In this document: piece after piece, positions 6,480 through 10,820 of the stretch | How positions within the stretch are numbered: position 1 is the stretch's first letter | Layout: every line of letters begins with the position of its first letter | From: Peptoniphilus_A genitalis | GTDB taxonomy: Bacteria > Bacillota > Clostridia > Tissierellales > Peptoniphilaceae | Direction: 5' to 3' (one strand) | Assembly (NCBI RefSeq): GCF_949769225.1 | Contig: NZ_CATKPB010000018.1 | Length of the DNA: 10,820 nucleotides | The notes under the pieces: generated by a model | Seen by the model: only the letters and a program-made list of their open reading frames with translations | Told to the model about the DNA's origin: nothing | The model's database searches: none | Program-made: the position numbers and the translations under genes

Positions 6480-8222
6480 GTGAGAGAATTGATAAAAACT
6501 TTATATGAGGTGTCAGGGTCATATTCAAATAAAATAACAAAAATGCTTATTTTTGATGTATTTAAGGGAGTATTTGAAGGAGTTTCTTTAGGTGCAATTC
6601 TATTATGTTTGACCAAAATTTGTGAAAATATATTTACGAACCAAAGCATTTTAATGAAAGATGTGTATATTGTTTTTATTATTGCAGCTATAAGTTTGGT
6701 GGGGAAAATTATATTTGGATATCTGGCTGATAAAAACAAATATATTGCTTCGTACAATTTAGGAGCAGAAAATAGATTATATATTGGTGATCGTTTAAAA
6801 AATGTAAACATGGGATATTTCAGCACAAATTCTTTAGGGAATATAGCAGGAGCATTGTCAACTGTTATAGGTGAACTTGAAACAATAGGAGTTTTTATTA
6901 TTGAGCAAATGCTTGTAGGTACAATACAGACACTAATTATGGTTATTTTCATACTACCTTATGATTTTGCAACAGCTATAATTATATTGTTGACTTTGAT
7001 TGTTGGAACCTTAGTAAACTTATTCACACAAAAAAGCACAGATCAACTAACAGAGAGATTGTTAGGACTTAAATTGGATTTAAGTGAAAAAATGCTTGAG
7101 TATGTAAATGGGATAGGAATAACTAAAGCATTTGGAAAAGATAAAAATACAGTCAAGGAACTAAACGAAAGTATTACAAAAAGTCGCAAAGGCTTTCTTG
7201 CTGTAGAAAAAATTTTAGTTCCAACACAGTTTTTATTCTTGTTAGTATTTAAACTTGGTATTTGTGTGATAATTTTTAGTTCTATAATAAGATATTTATC
7301 AGGGGATATTGAAGTTACTAAAGCTATTATATTAATTGTTATGAGTTTTGTTGTTTTTTCTGGATTTGAATTAGCAGGAAGCATGCAGAGTATTAAGGGT
7401 GTTGCTGTACGAAATCTTAATACTGTTATAAATTTAAGAAATTTACCTGTAATTGAAGAAGGTGAAATGACAGAAGTAGATAAAGCAGAAATATCAATGA
7501 ACAATATTTCATTTTCTTATGGAAAAGAAAATCTTTTCAATAATCTAAGTATGCTTGTTCCAGATGGAAAAACAACTGCTCTTGTTGGATTTTCAGGAAG
7601 TGGTAAAACAACACTTTGCAATTTAATGGCGAGGTTTTGGGATGTAAATTCTGGCGAAGTAAAAGTTGGAAATCTAAATATTAAACAGTACAAGTATGAT
7701 GAATTGCTTTCAAATTTTAGCTTTGTTTTTCAAGACGTGTATCTTTTTGATGATACCATAAAAAACAATATTAAGTTTGGTAATCCAAATGCAACAGATG
7801 AAGAAATGATAGATATTGCCAAAAAAGCTCAGTGCCATGATTTTATTATGAAATTGCCACAAGCTTATGAAACTGTTTTGCAAGAAGGGGGTTCAAATCT
7901 ATCGGGTGGTGAGCGTCAACGAATTTCTATTGCAAGAGCCATGTTAAAACCGAGTAGGTTTGTAGTTCTTGATGAGGCAACTTCAAGCGTAGATCCAGAA
8001 AATGAAAAAGAATTATTGATTGCTTTGAAAAACTTATTAAAAGGCAAAACCGTTATTGTAATTGCACACAAGCTTTCTACTGTAAAAAATGCAGATCAGA
8101 TAGTTGTTTTAAAAGATGGTGTTATAAAACAAGTAGGAACACATAGTGAACTTGCATCTAAACATGGAATATATAAGGATTTTATTGAAATCAGAAAACA
8201 ATCTGAAAAGTGGAAGATTTAA
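6480..8222 (+). CDS. ABC transporter permease/ATPase half-transporter 2 (GTG start)
   Basis: A 580-residue partner of the preceding half-transporter: N-terminal transmembrane domain (about 1-325, with the EYVNGIGITKAFGK intracellular helix), then an ATPase domain. The ATPase has Walker A GFSGSGKTT (370-378), Q-loop in SFVFQDVYLF, signature LSGGERQ (474-480), Walker B FVVLDEA (494-500) with the catalytic Glu, D-loop SSVDPENE and H-loop His 530. Both partners therefore keep intact ATP sites, unlike many heterodimeric exporters where one site is degenerate. The start is GTG 6480, one base after the previous TAA, with GAGGTGA about 8 nt upstream. The C-terminus (EKWKI) looks natural, so the gene is complete although an ATPase fragment overlaps its last 13 bases. 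Confidence 0.88.
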   Translation: MRELIKTLYEVSGSYSNKITKMLIFDVFKGVFEGVSLGAILLCLTKICENIFTNQSILMKDVYIVFIIAAISLVGKIIFGYLADKNKYIASYNLGAENRLYIGDRLKNVNMGYFSTNSLGNIAGALSTVIGELETIGVFIIEQMLVGTIQTLIMVIFILPYDFATAIIILLTLIVGTLVNLFTQKSTDQLTERLLGLKLDLSEKMLEYVNGIGITKAFGKDKNTVKELNESITKSRKGFLAVEKILVPTQFLFLLVFKLGICVIIFSSIIRYLSGDIEVTKAIILIVMSFVVFSGFELAGSMQSIKGVAVRNLNTVINLRNLPVIEEGEMTEVDKAEISMNNISFSYGKENLFNNLSMLVPDGKTTALVGFSGSGKTTLCNLMARFWDVNSGEVKVGNLNIKQYKYDELLSNFSFVFQDVYLFDDTIKNNIKFGNPNATDEEMIDIAKKAQCHDFIMKLPQAYETVLQEGGSNLSGGERQRISIARAMLKPSRFVVLDEATSSVDPENEKELLIALKNLLKGKTVIVIAHKLSTVKNADQIVVLKDGVIKQVGTHSELASKHGIYKDFIEIRKQSEKWKI

Positions 8223-8479
8223 ATTTGAGTAATAGATCAATCTTAATTTTTGACGAACCTACAAGTGGTTTGGATTTTAGGAATATGAAAGAAGTTTCTA
8301 ATGAAATGATGAGGCTTAAAGAGGACGGAGAAACTATTTTTATTATTACACATAACCCGGAATTAGTAGAATGCTGTTGTGATTATTTTATGTTTATGGA
8401 GAATGGAAAAGTCAAATGGCATGGTATTAAAGATAAAAAGGATATGGAAAAAATCAGGGAATTCTTCGATCAAACTTAA
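8210..8479 (+). pseudogene. Orphan C-terminal piece of a second ECF ATPase
   Basis: An 89-codon frame, opening at GTG 8210 inside the end of the previous gene, encodes only the last part of an ECF-type ABC ATPase. It contains Walker B ILIFDEP followed by TSGLD, the H-loop IITHNPEL, then ENGKVKWHG and a helical tail ending FFDQT. Walker A, Q-loop and signature are missing, so it cannot bind and hydrolyse ATP alone. It is not a copy of the end of the 471-residue ATPase, which has a different, shorter tail; it comes from a related but distinct two-domain ATPase. Recognisable homology begins about codon 7, beside the previous gene's stop. No convincing ribosome site is present. Best read as a deletion or recombination remnant. 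Confidence 0.75.
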
Positions 8480-8520
8480 AATTTGCTTAAAAAATATGGA
8501 TGAAAAAAGGAGGTAATTTT

Positions 8521-9873
8521 ATGAAACAAGATATGAAAGAACAATTATTAACAAAAAAACCCATAGATTTACTTTTTCAATTATCTATCCCTGCTGTAAT
8601 AGGAATGATAGTAATAGGTCTTTATCCACTAATGGATGGAATTTTTGCAGGAAATATTATAGGACAAACTGCAATGACAGCTTGTGGTGTAGCTATGCCA
8701 CTTACCTTTTTTAATAGTGGAGTATCTACACTCTTAGGTGTAGGTTCAGCATCAGTTTTATCAAGAGCTATAGGAAAGGGTGACCAAAAAACAGTTGATA
8801 AAATTATGGGGAATTTAATCTTTTGGGTTATTCTATTCTCATCAATTATTACAATAGGCGGAATTTTACTTGCACCACATTTTTTAGATATGGTTGGAGC
8901 AAGTGGAGAAATTAAAGAATATGGTATCAGATATTTACGAGTAATTTTCATTGGTTCTTTATTTGTAAACTTTACTCAATCAGCAAACATGGTTATGCGT
9001 GGAGAAGGATTAATGAAAAAAGCAATGCTCATTATGGGGCTAGGGGCTTTTTTAAACATAATTCTTGATCCAATTCTAATGAAATTAATGGGAAAATACG
9101 CAATAGAAGGGGCTGCACTTGCAACTATTACAGCACAATTTGTTCAAGCGATAATAACACTCAATTACTTCAAATATAAAAGTAAAGCAGTAAAAATAAA
9201 TAAAATCAAACCTGATCAGGAAATAAAAAAAGAAATGTTTGGCGTAGGGTCATCTGCTATGATGATGCAAATTTTATTTATGATTCAACAAACAATGCTA
9301 TATAAAATGTCATTTAAATATGGCGGAGATACAAATGCTATCTTGATGGCAGCAACACTTAGAATATATGCCTTTTCATTCATTCCACTTTGGGGAATGA
9401 GTCAAGGTTTACAACCTGTAGTTGGTACAAATTTTGGAGCGAAAAAATACGACAGAGTAAAAGAAGCTATGAAAGTATTTTCTATCGGAGGATTAGTTCT
9501 TGCATCAATATTTTGGATACCAGCATTAGCATTTTCAAAGAATATTCTGTCTTTATTTGGAGTAGAAGAAAGTATTATAACTCAGGGAATAGGAAACTTT
9601 AGACTATTTTATTCTATCTTTATCCTATATGGAGTAATGGTAATGACTATAACATTCTTCCAATCAATAGGAAACGCTAAAAAAGCTGGCATAATAGTCA
9701 TGCTAAGGCAGTTATTTTTATTCATACCTGCCATGATTGTTTTACCAATGATATTTGGCGTTAAAGCAGTATGGTTTGCTGAACCCCTTGTAGATTTAAT
9801 TATGATAATAGTTGGTGTAGCAATGATGTTTGGTGAACTAAATAAGATGGATAAAATTGGTTTAAAAAACTAA
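8521..9873 (+). CDS. MATE-family multidrug efflux transporter
   Basis: A 450-residue multidrug and toxin extrusion protein with the usual ~12 hydrophobic spans in two similar halves. It exports cationic drugs or metabolites in exchange for Na+ or H+. Family marks are the N-terminal IDLLFQLSIPAVIGMIV followed by LYPLMDGIFAGNIIG, GVGSASVLSRAIGKGD, the MVMRGEG segment, LNIILDPILM, and in the second half PLWGMSQGLQPVVGTNFGAKK. Start at ATG 8521 because AAAGGAGG (8506-8513) sits 7 nt upstream; a frame opening at 8500 would place this SD inside the gene. It follows the ATPase remnant by 41 nt without a visible promoter or terminator, so it is probably read from the operon. It is closed by a strong terminator. 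The substrate cannot be told from sequence. Confidence 0.92.
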   Translation: MKQDMKEQLLTKKPIDLLFQLSIPAVIGMIVIGLYPLMDGIFAGNIIGQTAMTACGVAMPLTFFNSGVSTLLGVGSASVLSRAIGKGDQKTVDKIMGNLIFWVILFSSIITIGGILLAPHFLDMVGASGEIKEYGIRYLRVIFIGSLFVNFTQSANMVMRGEGLMKKAMLIMGLGAFLNIILDPILMKLMGKYAIEGAALATITAQFVQAIITLNYFKYKSKAVKINKIKPDQEIKKEMFGVGSSAMMMQILFMIQQTMLYKMSFKYGGDTNAILMAATLRIYAFSFIPLWGMSQGLQPVVGTNFGAKKYDRVKEAMKVFSIGGLVLASIFWIPALAFSKNILSLFGVEESIITQGIGNFRLFYSIFILYGVMVMTITFFQSIGNAKKAGIIVMLRQLFLFIPAMIVLPMIFGVKAVWFAEPLVDLIMIIVGVAMMFGELNKMDKIGLKN

Positions 9874-9907
9874 ATACAAATAACAATCGAAAAAGTTTCT
9901 TTCTTTT

Positions 9908-9944
9908 AAGAGGATTTATGCCTTAGAGCATAAGTCCTTTTTTT
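9908..9944 (+). terminator. Strong Rho-independent terminator after the MATE gene
   Basis: The 10-bp stem GGATTTATGC (9913-9921 region) / GCATAAGTCC (9928-9937) has one G-U pair, a 6-nt loop and seven T (9938-9944). The A-rich base on the left pairs with the T run, so it may also work on the other strand. It ends the tetR-to-MATE transport region. Confidence 0.9.
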
Positions 9945-10135
9945 ATGTTCAAATTAATCATTAAAACTCAAAAATACTATGAAAAAATAAAAATTCTGGT
10001 TACCAAAGAGGGCAAATTTCACTATATAAAGTGAGGGGTATTTTGTCATCTTTCTATAAAAATCAAAATTCTTTGAAGTGTGAATGTTCTTGAAATTGCT
10101 TAGGTGAGATTAGCATATTTCAAATTTAATCCACT
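9945..10135. other. Gene-less stretch before the recombinase
   Basis: No convincing gene, promoter or RNA is seen in these ~190 bp. It holds a short inverted repeat, TCACT...AGTGA, around 10019-10034, followed by GAGGGGTATTTTG. It may contain an old element boundary, because the recombinase homology begins abruptly at its right edge. Confidence 0.4.
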
Positions 10136-10820
10136 TGTAGAGTAAGTACAGATAGTAAAGACCAACTTGAATCATATAAATCGCAAGTTGATTATTACAC
10201 AAATCTAATAAAAAATAATAAGAACTGGACTTTAGCTGGTATATATGCAGATGAAGCGACAACAGGAACAACTGCTACTAAAAGAGCAGATTTCATGAGA
10301 CTAATAAGTGATTGCCAAAATGGAGATATAGACATGATAATTACTAAATCTATATCAAGATTTGCTAGAAATACATTAGATACCTTAAAGTATGCAAGAC
10401 TATTAAAGGAAAACAATGTTGGTGTAGTATTTGAAGAAGAAAATATAGATACTTTAACAATGGACGGAGAGCTATTACTAACAATATTAAGTTCAGTAGC
10501 TCAACAAGAAGTAGAAAATACCTCAGCCCATGTAAAAAAAGGACTGAAAATGAAAATGGAAAAGGGGGAACTTATTGGTTTTCAAGGTTGTCTTGGATAC
10601 GATTATGACCCTACAACAAAAAGTATCTCTATAAATGAAGAAGAAGCTAAAATTGTCAGATACATCTTTAAAAGATATTTAGAGGGCAATGGTGGCTCAG
10701 TCATTGGTAGGGAATTAGAAGAGCAAGGATATCTCACTCCGAGAGGTAAAACAAAATGGTCTGATACTACAGTGTTAGGAATAATTAAAAACGAAAAGTA
10801 TATTGGAGATATACTAATGG
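10136..10820 (+). pseudogene. Large serine recombinase, N-terminus lost, runs off window
   Basis: The frame is open from 10130 to the window end. Homology starts exactly at CRVSTDS, whose Ser (10145-10147) is the catalytic nucleophile. The resolvase catalytic domain follows (GIYADEATTGT, DMIITKSISRFARNTLD, LTILSSVAQQEVE), then the Recombinase domain (GCLGYDYDP, EEEAKIVRYIFKRYLEG, GYLTPRGK, KYIGDILM). This family integrates and excises mobile elements through two-base core sites. Upstream, the usual first ~20 residues (the beta strand before YCRVST) are missing: a TAA lies at 10127-10129 and no start codon or ribosome site fits. The first in-frame ATG is inside the catalytic domain. It is therefore probably inactive, unless a frameshift near 10130 is a sequence error. 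Its C-terminal part lies beyond the window. Confidence 0.85.

Noticed and set aside
6413..6952. 179-codon minus-strand ORF opposite the second half-transporter
   Set aside because: It overlaps strongly supported ABC transporter sequence, has no ribosome site and encodes low-complexity hydrophobic residues with no family motif.
7043..7504. 153-codon minus-strand ORF
   Set aside because: It is antisense to the transmembrane domain of the second half-transporter; composition is a shadow of that gene.
8500..8520. MATE start at the upstream TTG/ATG-proximal frame opening (8500)
   Set aside because: The strong AAAGGAGG at 8506-8513 would then lie inside the gene; ATG 8521 fits both spacing and the family N-terminus.
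9954..10049. 31-residue minus-strand ORF (MTKYPSLYIVKF start)
   Set aside because: It has only a weak ribosome-like sequence, is AT-biased and Phe-rich as expected by chance, and has no recognisable family.

Overview
The window is AT-rich DNA with strong AGGAGG-type ribosome binding sites and short intergenic gaps. It looks like a low-GC Gram-positive anaerobe (Clostridia/Tissierellia type). No tRNA, rRNA, CRISPR array or intact IS is visible. Most of it is an accessory island: an expressed-looking transport cassette lying between broken mobility genes.

Left part (1-1161): the last codons of an unrecognised gene end in a 35-bp hairpin, followed by a canonical terminator. On the minus strand lies a decayed mobilization module: a MobC-like gene cut by an in-frame TGA and a relaxase reduced to its first ~50 residues. 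Upstream of mobC (730-907) is a dense set of inverted repeats plus a perfect 22-bp tandem repeat, which looks like an origin of transfer. A 40-codon remnant of unknown origin follows.

Centre (1162-8479): a TetR-family regulator, apparently starting at CTG, has its own promoter and terminator. After it comes a very tight five-gene operon: an MptD/Trep_Strep-type ECF S component, an ECF T component, a two-domain ECF ATPase, and two exporter-fold ABC half-transporters (permease plus ATPase) that probably form a heterodimer. Gene gaps are 0, 12, 3 and 1 nt. An inverted repeat spans the likely operon promoter, and a perfect 14-bp stem hairpin sits inside the first codons of the T gene. The same five gene types occur together in streptococcal haem-acquisition (sia) operons, so uptake of haem, a porphyrin or a metallophore is the leading inference, but the sequence does not prove the substrate. 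The operon ends with an orphan C-terminal piece of a second, different ECF ATPase, a sign of a past deletion or recombination between related cassettes.

Right part (8480-10820): a MATE-family efflux pump with its own strong RBS, closed by a clear terminator, then about 190 bp without a gene, then a large serine recombinase. The recombinase homology begins exactly at the catalytic CRVST motif with no start codon upstream, and it runs off the window.

Overall: a TetR-controlled uptake/efflux cassette probably delivered by a mobilizable element whose transfer and integration genes have since decayed.
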